From Oscillospiraceae bacterium (GTDB lineage: Bacteria > Bacillota_A > Clostridia > Oscillospirales > Oscillospiraceae), in the NCBI GenBank assembly GCA_017537045.1, contig JAFYLN010000202.1, forward strand, positions 1 through 13,876: a stretch of 13,876 nt of DNA. The letters are read 5' to 3'. This document shows, piece by piece, positions 1 to 5,905 of the stretch. A program made the position numbers and the translations under genes. The notes under the pieces are model-generated. The model saw nothing but the letters and a program-made list of their open reading frames with translations, did not search any database and had not been told where the DNA came from. Position 1 is the first letter of the stretch, and every line of letters starts with the position of its first letter.

Positions 1-153
1 ACCTTCGGCTCCCTGTTTGACGCTACCCAGACCATGGTCAACAAGCTGCCCGGCGGCATGACTCAGGTTCAGGTCGTTTCCTGGTACGACAACGAGAACT
101 CCTACGTTTCTCAGATGGTCCGCACCATCAAGCACTTCTCCAACCTGCTGTAA
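1..153 (+). CDS. gap: Glyceraldehyde-3-phosphate dehydrogenase, C-terminal 50 residues (5' truncated by the window)
   Basis: The first frame reads without interruption from base 1 to a TAA at 151-153. The 50 residues end the glycolytic enzyme that oxidises glyceraldehyde-3-phosphate to 1,3-bisphosphoglycerate with NAD in the cytosol. The stretch VVSWYDNENSY followed by QMVRTIKHF is the hallmark C-terminal segment of type I GAPDH; the WYDNE motif lies close to the nicotinamide-binding site. The catalytic cysteine and the Rossmann fold lie upstream of the window. A strong intrinsic terminator follows 25 bases after the stop, so gap ends its transcript here. Whether pgk/tpi follow is excluded on this side: the next gene is degV with its own promoter. 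Confidence 0.96.
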   Translation, partial: TFGSLFDATQTMVNKLPGGMTQVQVVSWYDNENSYVSQMVRTIKHFSNLL

Positions 154-176
154 TTTCAGGCTTCTGTGCTGACATC

Positions 177-206
177 AAGGCCGCTTCTTCGGAAGCGGCC
201 TTTTTT
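177..206 (+). terminator. Rho-independent terminator of gap
   Basis: A perfect 9-bp stem GGCCGCTTC (179-187) pairs with GAAGCGGCC (192-200) around a TTCG tetraloop and is followed by six T (201-206). The flanking AA/TT adds two pairs. It is a textbook intrinsic terminator. Confidence 0.93.
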
Positions 207-216
207 GCGCGTTTTC

Positions 217-453
217 GAATTTCAGTTTATCGTATTGTTTCGATAATGAATGTAGGGGCGGCTATCAGCCGCCCGGCGGTACAGTATTACGTATTCGCAT
301 CGGTTTTCGGCGAAATCATAATATTTTACTGCGCGGGCGTGTTGCAGAGCGCAGCGAATCAAAATGGGTCGATTGCCGGTGGCAATCGCACAATCATTCA
401 TGGGTCGCCCCCCTACGTTGTCCACGGCACATGGTACGACAAATATCAATTTG
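217..453 (+). repeat. Family-1 nested palindromic repeat, copy R1 (MITE-like)
   Basis: This fills most of the 437-base gap between gap and degV. It starts with head A (AATTTCAGTTTATCG, 218-232), reaches the inner arm GTAGGGGCGGC (252-262), and ends with arm ...CCCCTACG then tail B (to about 453). Bases 218-262 recur as an exact 45-base inverted copy at 1695-1739. Inside are a small hairpin (GGCGGCTATCAGCCGCC), a 20-bp core on the minus strand (293-312) and module X (about 335-408), which contains the hairpin CGATTGCC/GGCAATCG (370-388). Reversed tail B resembles head A, so the ends are imperfect terminal inverted repeats. Short ORFs across it show no recognisable protein. I see no clean target-site duplication. 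Confidence 0.85.
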
Positions 454-524
454 TATCTTTGCGGGTCACTCTACCACAAGTAGAGCGGTTTTTGATCATT
501 CTACCAATCCTCCAGAAACTTTTC

Positions 525-553
525 TTTACATTTGACCTTCGGGAAAATATAAT
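525..553 (+). promoter_or_regulatory. Sigma-A type promoter of degV
   Basis: TTTACA (525-530) and TATAAT (548-553) are separated by exactly 17 bases. Transcription would start near 560, giving a leader of about 30 bases with the ribosome site AGGAGGT at 578-584. Confidence 0.8.
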
Positions 554-590
554 AATATTGTAGAAAGAATGGTTTTTAGGAGGTCACATT

Positions 591-1460
591 ATGTCCTTTG
601 CTGTTTTTACCGACGGCTGCTCCAATCTGCCCGGCGCTGTTCTGAACCGCTATCAGATTCGGACCCTGCCCTTTACCTATATCATCAATGGCCGGCAGAT
701 CGTTTACAACGGCGATATTGAATCCTTTGATGCACACGCCCACTACGAGCTTCTGCGCGCCGGCGAGCTGATCCAGACCAGCCTTGCCAATTCCCAGCAG
801 TTCCTGAATCATTTTCGTCCCGTTCTGGAAGCAGGTTCTGACGTGATCTACATCGGCATGTCCAGCGGCATCAGCGGCACCTATCAGGCTTCCGCCATGA
901 CAGCCGCAGAGCTGATGGCAGAATTCCCCGGCCGCCGCGTGCGAACGGTGGATTCCCTTGGTGCTGGCTTCGGCCCCGGTCTGCTGACGATTCTTGCCGC
1001 CCAGCTGCGCGATGCAGGAAAGACAGCGGATGAAACCGCGGATCTTCTGGACCGCAAGAAAATGGATCTTTGTGAGTTTTTTACTGTGGATGATTTGATG
1101 TTCCTGCGCCGTACAGGACGGCTCAGCACCACCGGCGCGCTGGTGGGCACTATGCTGGGCATCAAACCCATCCTCCGGGGTGACGAAGAGGGTCACATTG
1201 TGGTCTGTCAGAAATGCCGCGGCCGCAAAAAGGCTGTGGAAATACTGGCGCAGCTCTATGAGCGCCGTGTGGTGGATGCCTCCAATCAGACCGTTGCCAT
1301 TTCCCACGGTGACTGTCCGGAGGATGCACAGGCACTGGCTGACAAGATTCGTGCCATTGCCGAGCCCAAAGAACTGATCTTCTGCCCCCACGAGCCGGTC
1401 ACCGGTTCCCATGTGGGTCCGGGCATGCTGGCTGTCTTCTTCTTTGGCGAGGGACGGTAA
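591..1460 (+). CDS. DegV family protein (fatty-acid-binding, FakB-like)
   Basis: The 289-residue length is normal for DegV proteins, cytosolic carriers that bind a single fatty acid; FakB members hand it to the kinase FakA for phosphorylation. Motifs run in family order: FTDGCSNLP (6-14, the DSxxDLP region), QTSLANSQQF (62-71, TSxPS-like), SSGISGTYQ (91-99), VDSLGAGFGPG (120-130), FTVDDLMFLRRTGRLS (164-179, the LxYLxxGGRIS region) and KPIL (192-195). The classical first motif and the GG of the last one are slightly altered. The ATG at 591 has AGGAGGT six bases upstream and a 17-spaced promoter. It is monocistronic, with terminators on both sides. No fakA is visible nearby, so the specific lipid partner is unknown. 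Confidence 0.93.
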   Translation: MSFAVFTDGCSNLPGAVLNRYQIRTLPFTYIINGRQIVYNGDIESFDAHAHYELLRAGELIQTSLANSQQFLNHFRPVLEAGSDVIYIGMSSGISGTYQASAMTAAELMAEFPGRRVRTVDSLGAGFGPGLLTILAAQLRDAGKTADETADLLDRKKMDLCEFFTVDDLMFLRRTGRLSTTGALVGTMLGIKPILRGDEEGHIVVCQKCRGRKKAVEILAQLYERRVVDASNQTVAISHGDCPEDAQALADKIRAIAEPKELIFCPHEPVTGSHVGPGMLAVFFFGEGR

Positions 1461-1466
1461 AAGTTC

Positions 1467-1500
1467 ATCCCCTGTTCCTTTTGGAACAGGGGATTTTTAT
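1467..1500 (+). terminator. Rho-independent terminator of degV
   Basis: A perfect 12-bp stem ATCCCCTGTTCC (1467-1478) / GGAACAGGGGAT (1483-1494) with a TTTT loop is followed by TTTTAT. It begins seven bases after the degV stop. Confidence 0.94.
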
Positions 1501-1502
1501 TG

Positions 1503-1740
1503 CAAATTGGATTTTATCGCACCATGTGCCGTGGATAACGTAGGGGCGGCCATTGGCCGCCCGTGCAGAGAAATGTTGCGAATTCTCCGAAAACCAATGC
1601 AAATACGTAACACTGTGCCGCTGGGCGTGTTGCAGAGCGCAGCGAATCAAAATAGGTCGATTGCCGGTGGCAATCGCACAATAATTCATGGATCGCCGCC
1701 CCTACATTCATTATCGAAACAATACGATAAACTGAAATTG
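1503..1740 (-). repeat. Family-1 nested palindromic repeat, copy R2 (ends inverted relative to R1)
   Basis: This fills the convergent degV/alaX gap. Its right part (1695-1739) is the exact reverse complement of R1 218-262, and its left part (CAAATTGGATTTTATCG then CCATGTGCCGTGG) is reversed tail B, so the ends lie in minus orientation. Yet module X (about 1623-1697, beginning GGGCGTGTTGCAGAGC) is in the same plus orientation as in R1, with about three mismatches over 70 bases. The 20-bp core (CTCCGAAAACCAATGCAAAT, 1585-1604) is on the plus strand. The repeat starts three bases after the degV terminator and ends six bases before the alaX stop. Its large palindrome could help end the alaX transcript. 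Confidence 0.85.
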
Positions 1741-1745
1741 AAAAC

Positions 1746-2891
1746 TCAACCCATAAAAAAACGCTCGATTTCCTGTCGGGTTGCTGCCACGCGGCCCTGC
1801 TGGAAATTGGGTTTTCCACCGCCGCGGCCCTGCAGGGCTGCGGTCATTTTTTTACCAAGCGCACGCAGATCGCCCTCGCGGGTCACCATGGCAAAGCCGT
1901 AGCCTTCTCCGTCACTGCCGGAAAACACCGCCGCCGTACCGCCGCAGATTTCTGCGATGGCATCCGCCAGCATCCGCACCCCGGCAGCTTCCAGGCCGGA
2001 TTCAAAGTGAACTACATCTCCAAGGTTTACATAATTTTTTGAAATATTCTCGAATATCCGCTTCTGAAGTCCCGCAGCCCGGTATTTTTCCGCCGTAAGG
2101 GCTTCGTTTATTTTCCGCGCCGCTTCGCCGGTTTCCGGCCATTTTGCGGAAAAAGTCTGCGAGACCAACCGGTTCTGCTCGAATGCACGGTTCAGCAGGT
2201 TCAATGCCCGTCCGCCGCAGCTCATTTCAATGCGGCAGCCGCCCCGCAGACCCACCACGGAGAAAAGCTTTACCAGCCCCACCTCGCCGGTATGCGCCAC
2301 ATGAACACCGCAGCAGGCACAGGAATCATAACCCGGGATCTGAACGATACGTACCGGCCACGGCAGCGCCCGTTTGGTGCGGTAGAACACATGGGGAAGT
2401 TCCTCCGGGGATGGATACCAGCATTTGACGGGCAGATTCTGCCACAGGGCAGCATTAGCCTCGGCCTCGATCAACGGCAGATCCTCCGCTGGAACAAGGC
2501 CGTCAAAATCGATCTCAATCATTTCACTGCCCATATGAAAGCCCACATTGTGATAACCGTAGCGGCGGTGGATGATACCGGAGACGATATGCTCGCCAGT
2601 ATGCTGCTGCATCAGCCCGAAACGGCGGCCGTAATCGATGATTCCCTCCACCTGCGTGCCGACCTCCAGCGCCTGTGCACACAGATGTACAATCTGCCCG
2701 TCCCGCTCCTGCACATCCAGTACGGCTGCGCCGTCCAGGGTGCCCAAATCGCAGGCTTGCCCGCCCCCTTCGGGATAAAAAGCTGTCGCATCAAGGCGGA
2801 TTTCATAGCCTTTTTCGCATTTTTCACAGGCTTCGACTGCTGCGTAAAATCGGGAAAGATGGCAATCTTCATAATAAAGTTTCCGTGTCAT
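1746..2891 (-). CDS. Long-form alanyl-tRNA editing protein (AlaX-L type) with DHHA1 domain
   Basis: This 381-residue protein matches the free-standing editing part of alanyl-tRNA synthetase: it hydrolyses Ser-tRNA(Ala)/Gly-tRNA(Ala) in the cytosol. FYPEGGGQ (39-46) is the beta-barrel signature. The zinc site is visible as HTGEH (97-101, HxxxH) plus CCGVH (193-197, CxxxH). After a helical linker, the C-terminal DHHA1-like part carries a glycine-rich GRGGGKPNFQQG near residue 360. I chose the ATG at 2891, not the one 13 codons upstream, because AGAGGTGG precedes it at good spacing and the homologous region starts here. It is convergent with degV, with repeat R2 in between, and divergent from the LacI-family gene. 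Confidence 0.93.
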   Translation of the reverse strand: MTRKLYYEDCHLSRFYAAVEACEKCEKGYEIRLDATAFYPEGGGQACDLGTLDGAAVLDVQERDGQIVHLCAQALEVGTQVEGIIDYGRRFGLMQQHTGEHIVSGIIHRRYGYHNVGFHMGSEMIEIDFDGLVPAEDLPLIEAEANAALWQNLPVKCWYPSPEELPHVFYRTKRALPWPVRIVQIPGYDSCACCGVHVAHTGEVGLVKLFSVVGLRGGCRIEMSCGGRALNLLNRAFEQNRLVSQTFSAKWPETGEAARKINEALTAEKYRAAGLQKRIFENISKNYVNLGDVVHFESGLEAAGVRMLADAIAEICGGTAAVFSGSDGEGYGFAMVTREGDLRALGKKMTAALQGRGGGKPNFQQGRVAATRQEIERFFMG

Positions 2892-2920
2892 GGTAATTCC
2901 ACCTCTTTTGTATTTGCAAT

Positions 2921-2949
2921 AGTTTACCATATTTCAGGCGCTATTGCAA
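2921..2949 (-). promoter_or_regulatory. Probable promoter of the alaX-like gene
   Basis: On the minus strand TTGCAA (2949-2944) is followed after 17 bases by TAAACT (2926-2921). The start point would be near 2914, giving a leader of about 23 bases that includes AGAGGTGG. Confidence 0.55.
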
Positions 2950-2993
2950 CGATGCCGGACTTCTTTCAGAAGCAAAAATTTCCCAATATGTGG

Positions 2994-3022
2994 TTGCTTT
3001 TTTTTGCGCTTTGCGGTATACT
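2994..3022 (+). promoter_or_regulatory. Probable promoter of the LacI-family gene
   Basis: TTGCTT (2994-2999) and TATACT (3017-3022) are separated by 17 bases, placing the start near 3029, just before the operator-like palindrome. Confidence 0.6.
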
Positions 3023-3033
3023 TGACGCAATTA

Positions 3034-3046
3034 TGTAACGTTTACA
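3034..3046 (+). promoter_or_regulatory. Operator-like imperfect palindrome in the LacI-family gene leader
   Basis: TGTAACGTTTACA resembles the central-CG operators of LacI/CcpA-type regulators (TGTAAACGTTTACA), with one A missing in the left half. It lies just downstream of the predicted start point, suited to autorepression. This is an inference from motif and place only. Confidence 0.4.
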
Positions 3047-3068
3047 CAGTTTCACAGGAGAACAGGTC

Positions 3069-4073
3069 ATGACTATTAAAGATATTTCCGCACAGACCGG
3101 TTATTCCGTCGGCACGGTTTCCCGTGTTTTGAATAATCAGCCCAACGTTAGTGAAAAAGCCCGCAAGGTGATTCTGGAAGCTGCCCGCTCCACGGGTTTT
3201 CAGCTCAATTCCAACGCCAAGCAGCTCAAGCAGCAGCATTCCAACGCCATTCTGGTGCTGGTCAAGGGCACTTCCAACCAGCTCTTCGGCGCTATGGTGG
3301 AAAAGCTCCAGTCCTGCATGGTGGACAGCCCCTACGCACTGGTTGTTGACTACATGGATGAAGACAGCAACGAAGTTCGCCGCGCCCTGCAGCTTTGCCT
3401 GGAGCGCAAACCGCTGGGCATTCTGTTTTTCGGCGGCAACCGCCAGAATTTTCTGACCGATTTTGATAAGATCGGTGTGCCCTGTGTGCTGGTGACAGAC
3501 GATGCTTCCGGTATGCCCTTCGAAAACCTGAGTAGTGTCACCTCCGATGACCGGCTGGCTGCGAAGCTTGCGGTCGATACACTGGCTGCGCGGGGTCACC
3601 GGCATATCGCCGTCATCGGCGGTGTCCGCGACAACTCTGATACCACCCAGCTGCGCTATCAGGGCTGTATGGATGCATTCTCCGCCCACGGCATCGGTTT
3701 TGACGAAGCGCAGGACTACGAGGATGTCCGCTACTCCTATCAGGACGGCTACCGCGCTGCCTGCAATCTGCTGAACCGGGGCAGAACATTCACCGCCCTT
3801 TTCGCCATGTCCGACGTTATGGCCATCGGTGCCATCCGTGCCCTCTGCGACCGCGGCATCCGCGTCCCGGAGGATGTATCGGTCATGGGTTTTGACGGCC
3901 TGCAGATCGGTGATTTTATCCAACCCCGCCTGTCCACCGTTTGTCAGGATGCCGCCCGTCTGGCACAGCGCAGTGTGGAGATTCTGCTGGAGCATATTCA
4001 GACTCCCCAGTCTCCCCGCTATGAGACCATTGATGTCAGCATCAAGCTCTGCGAAAGCATTCAAGCTGTATAG
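3069..4073 (+). CDS. LacI/GalR-family transcriptional regulator
   Basis: This 334-residue protein has the standard LacI layout. An N-terminal helix-turn-helix (ISAQTGYSVGTVSRVLNNQ, about 5-23) is followed by a hinge-like segment near residues 46-58 and a periplasmic-binding-protein-like effector domain. That domain is marked by GTSNQLFGAMVEKL, the GHRHIAVIGG strand, the TALFAMSDVMAIGAIRAL segment and the PEDVSVMGFDG motif. It should bind a sugar or related small molecule and repress or activate catabolic genes. The ATG at 3069 has a CAGGAGA site upstream. It is an orphan: no transporter or glycosidase lies beside it, so neither the ligand nor the regulon can be told here. An operator-like site in its leader suggests self-control. 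Confidence 0.95.
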   Translation: MTIKDISAQTGYSVGTVSRVLNNQPNVSEKARKVILEAARSTGFQLNSNAKQLKQQHSNAILVLVKGTSNQLFGAMVEKLQSCMVDSPYALVVDYMDEDSNEVRRALQLCLERKPLGILFFGGNRQNFLTDFDKIGVPCVLVTDDASGMPFENLSSVTSDDRLAAKLAVDTLAARGHRHIAVIGGVRDNSDTTQLRYQGCMDAFSAHGIGFDEAQDYEDVRYSYQDGYRAACNLLNRGRTFTALFAMSDVMAIGAIRALCDRGIRVPEDVSVMGFDGLQIGDFIQPRLSTVCQDAARLAQRSVEILLEHIQTPQSPRYETIDVSIKLCESIQAV

Positions 4074-4118
4074 AATAACGAAAACCCCGACGGAATGTCG
4101 GATTGCCATAAAACAGTT

Positions 4119-4152
4119 ACATTCCCGGAAGAATTATCTGCCGGGAATGTTC
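4119..4152 (+). terminator. Probable terminator after the LacI-family gene
   Basis: A perfect 10-bp stem ACATTCCCGG (4119-4128) / CCGGGAATGT (4141-4150) has a 12-base loop, but only a weak T-rich tail follows. A second small hairpin, CCGAC/GTCGG, lies just upstream (4086-4100). Confidence 0.5.
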
Positions 4153-4181
4153 TTGTATAGCTCACATTGATGTGATAGAAT
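4153..4181 (+). promoter_or_regulatory. Probable promoter of the metallopeptidase-like gene with a palindrome in its spacer
   Basis: TTGTAT (4153-4158) and TAGAAT (4176-4181) are 17 bases apart. The spacer contains TCACAT-TG-ATGTGA (4162-4175), a perfect 6+6 inverted repeat exactly between the two promoter boxes, as expected for a repressor operator. The protein that would bind is unknown. Confidence 0.5.
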
Positions 4182-4238
4182 ATATCTAACAATTAGACAA
4201 ACTTGAATTTTACAAACGATTCTGAGGAGATAAGTTGT

Positions 4239-5261
4239 GTGGACTTAAAGAGACTATATTATGAAGTAAAAAGCTATATAGACATAGTAGACTTTTCAAA
4301 ACTCTGGCGAGGCTTTGAACCCTTAAAATTTGCATTATATTCAGATAATGAATGCTTTTTCGACGGAGCATACATCGAAAAGACAGATGCGTTCCTTGCC
4401 AATACATCTATTTTATACAATGGAGAATGGATAGCTATTTGGAATGTGCAAGAAGAAATGAATCCGATTGTGCTGACTTCAAAAATTATCCACGAAATGT
4501 TTCACGGATTTCAGTCGATGCATAATGATAGTCGGTTTTCTGATGAATTGGACGCATTGTATAACTACAAATATGAAGAAGGTAATTTGAATCTCAAGCT
4601 GAAGGAAAACCAATTGCTATATTATTTGTCAACACAATTTGATAAAAAAATGTTTGAGGAGCTCCTGCAAAAAAGAAAATATCGTTTTGACACTTTCAGT
4701 TATGCCTATCATTATGAATCCAGTATTGAACAAATAGAGGGAAGCGCCAACTTTGTAGAGCTTCAATGTCTAAAACAACTGTCTGCCGAATTGTTTGAAA
4801 AGAAGATTTCAGCAATGAGAGAACGAATCATCAACCCAAGCAACTTGCTCCCCATAAGAGTGATTTGCTATGATATTGGTGCATTGATGCTGTATGTTAT
4901 GGCAGAGAATAATATTGCTTTTGAAGATTGTTTTTCGTCCCTTACTTTTGCAGAAGCAATCATAAATGATGTTGAGGGAAAAATGTATGTTCCCGAATAC
5001 AGTATGAAGGATTTGCTGGATGATTACAATGCAAAGGCAAGAGCAATCATTTGTAAAGCAATAGAGAAAAATATCCTTGTTACAGACACATCTTGCAACC
5101 TTTTAGGTGTAAATGTATACAATGCAGTCTTCCATGAAAATCACATCATAAGCAGATTTTTTGTTATGTTCGGTTCCGACACCAATCCGCAAATTGAATA
5201 TGGTGATTTTGTCATCGAAACAAATGATTATAAGAAAATAACAAAAATCTATAGAGTATAA
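4239..5261 (+). CDS. Putative HExxH zinc metallopeptidase, AT-rich and probably acquired
   Basis: I do not recognise the family. The 340-residue product (GTG start) has IIHEMFHGFQ with HEMFH at 85-89, the classic HExxH zinc site. About 80 residues on comes IEQIEGSANFVE, whose EGxA (E167) is a plausible third zinc ligand of a gluzincin-type peptidase. There is no signal peptide or membrane span, so it is probably cytosolic. The last ~70 residues look like a separate beta-rich tail. I prefer GTG 4239 because TGAGGAGA (4223-4230) lies 9 bases upstream; an in-frame TTG at 4203 has no such site. Composition and codon use are markedly more AT-rich than in all neighbours, pointing to horizontal transfer. 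No partner gene is coupled to it. Metal dependence and activity are inferred from motifs only. Confidence 0.75.
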   Translation: MDLKRLYYEVKSYIDIVDFSKLWRGFEPLKFALYSDNECFFDGAYIEKTDAFLANTSILYNGEWIAIWNVQEEMNPIVLTSKIIHEMFHGFQSMHNDSRFSDELDALYNYKYEEGNLNLKLKENQLLYYLSTQFDKKMFEELLQKRKYRFDTFSYAYHYESSIEQIEGSANFVELQCLKQLSAELFEKKISAMRERIINPSNLLPIRVICYDIGALMLYVMAENNIAFEDCFSSLTFAEAIINDVEGKMYVPEYSMKDLLDDYNAKARAIICKAIEKNILVTDTSCNLLGVNVYNAVFHENHIISRFFVMFGSDTNPQIEYGDFVIETNDYKKITKIYRV

Positions 5262-5300
5262 TCAAATCGACAAATCCCAATATGTCGAATAGATATAAGG

Positions 5301-5355
5301 GCGCACTTCTATACACCGTTCGGTGTGGTGCGTCATGTGCGGTTTTGCACCGCAC
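5301..5355. repeat. Two consecutive hairpins preceding the DUF559 element
   Basis: The first hairpin pairs GCGCAC (5301-5306) with GTGCGT (5328-5333) and, inside it, ACACCG with CGGTGT around TT. The second pairs GTGCGGT (5337-5343) with ACCGCAC (5349-5355). They run straight into the family-2 left end, making four hairpins in a row. No T tract follows either, so they are not ordinary terminators. They may be part of the same mobile unit. Confidence 0.6.
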
Positions 5356-5356
5356 C

Positions 5357-5812
5357 AAAGCCTCCCTTTACACAAGGGAGGTGGCACGGCGTTAGCCGTG
5401 ACGGAGGGATTGTCATGCAGTCAAAACATAATAAGCAGTTGGTTCCTTTGGCAAAGCAGCTGCGAAGAGAAATGACAAAAGAAGAACGTCATTTGTGGCA
5501 TGACTTTTTGCGTTCCTATCCTGTTCGTTTTTCCAGACAAAAGGTACTCGGGAAATATATTGCTGACTTTTATAGCGCAGAAGCCAAACTGGTAATCGAA
5601 CTGGACGGTTCGCAGCACTACGAAGATGGAAATATAGAAAAGGATGCGGAACGTACCACTTTTCTGGAAGGTTATGGTCTTACCGTTATTCGAATTCCCA
5701 ATAATGAAGTCAGCAGGAACTTTCGAGGTGTTTGTGAGTATATTGATGCTGCGGTAAAACAATCCCTCAGTCAGCTTCGCTGACAGCTCCCTTTACACAA
5801 GGGAGCCTTGGG
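5357..5812 (+). mobile_element. Family-2 double-hairpin element carrying a DUF559 nuclease gene
   Basis: The left end has hairpin CCTCCCTT/AAGGGAGG (5361-5381, loop TACAC), then CACGGC/GCCGTG (5385-5400), then GGAGGGATTGT. The right end mirrors this: AATCCCTC, then GTCAG/CTGAC (5770-5784), then GCTCCCTT/AAGGGAGC (5786-5806, loop TACAC). The outer bases are CAAAGCC and GCCTTGG. A gene-less element with the same order of parts occurs at 13732-13854. The enclosed gene takes its ribosome site and its last codons from the repeats. This supports a discrete unit, but mobility is inferred; I see no clear target duplication. Confidence 0.65.
5415..5783 (+). CDS. DUF559 / Vsr-like PD-(D/E)xK endonuclease-domain protein
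   Basis: This 122-residue protein is the size of stand-alone DUF559 proteins, which share the fold of the very-short-patch-repair nuclease. The conserved core reads RREMTKEERHLWHDFL (18-32), RQKVLGKYIADFYSAEAKL (41-59), IELDGSQHYE (61-70) and VIRIPNNEV (91-99). D51, E62 and D64 are the likely metal-binding acids. The ATG at 5415 is chosen because GGAGGG (5403-5408), six bases upstream, is an ideal ribosome site; upstream in-frame starts would translate through two hairpins. The start signals lie in the left repeat, and the final residues and TGA stop lie in the right repeat. Cytosolic DNA nicking or cutting is the family expectation. A role in moving the element is my inference. Confidence 0.88.
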   Translation: MQSKHNKQLVPLAKQLRREMTKEERHLWHDFLRSYPVRFSRQKVLGKYIADFYSAEAKLVIELDGSQHYEDGNIEKDAERTTFLEGYGLTVIRIPNNEVSRNFRGVCEYIDAAVKQSLSQLR

Positions 5813-5828
5813 CGCTCCCGCGCCATTG

Positions 5829-5868
5829 CAAAAAATCCTCCCTTTGAGAAATCTCACAGGGAGGATTT
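5829..5868 (-). terminator. Strong terminator of the nrdR-sdpI-like operon
   Basis: An 11-bp stem AAATCCTCCCT (5833-5843) / AGGGAGGATTT (5858-5868) encloses a second perfect stem TGAGA/TCTCA, with one mismatch between. On the minus strand it ends in a run of T (complement of 5830-5835). It lies 38 bases past the stop at 5906. Its CCTCCCT/AGGGAGG core resembles the outer hairpins of the neighbouring family-2 element. Confidence 0.8.
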
Positions 5869-5905
5869 ACTGTTTTACGAGCACCCGTCTAAGTCGGGGT
5901 TTTTC

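Noticed and set aside
222..563. Small ORFs on both strands in the gap-degV intergenic region
   Set aside because: They read through the palindromic repeat R1 and have no ribosome site; similar readings occur in every repeat copy by virtue of its sequence.
576..1412. Minus-strand ORF of 278 codons
   Set aside because: Antisense shadow of the DegV-family gene; no recognisable product.
1411..1902. Plus-strand ORF of 163 codons
   Set aside because: It starts inside degV, crosses a strong terminator and repeat R2, and ends in antisense of the alaX-like gene.
3500..4073. LacI-family gene as regulator of the neighbouring metallopeptidase gene
   Set aside because: A hairpin separates them, the palindromes in the two control regions differ, and the second gene has foreign base composition; there is no positive evidence for a link.
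3042..4109. Minus-strand ORF of 355 codons
   Set aside because: It mirrors the LacI-family gene almost exactly; the sense product has complete family motifs and a ribosome site.
4203..4238. TTG start for the metallopeptidase-like gene
   Set aside because: No ribosome site precedes it, whereas GTG 4239 has GAGGAG nine bases upstream.
5325..5414. N-terminal 30-residue extension of the DUF559 protein
   Set aside because: It would be translated through hairpins and lacks homology; ATG 5415 has an ideal GGAGGG site.
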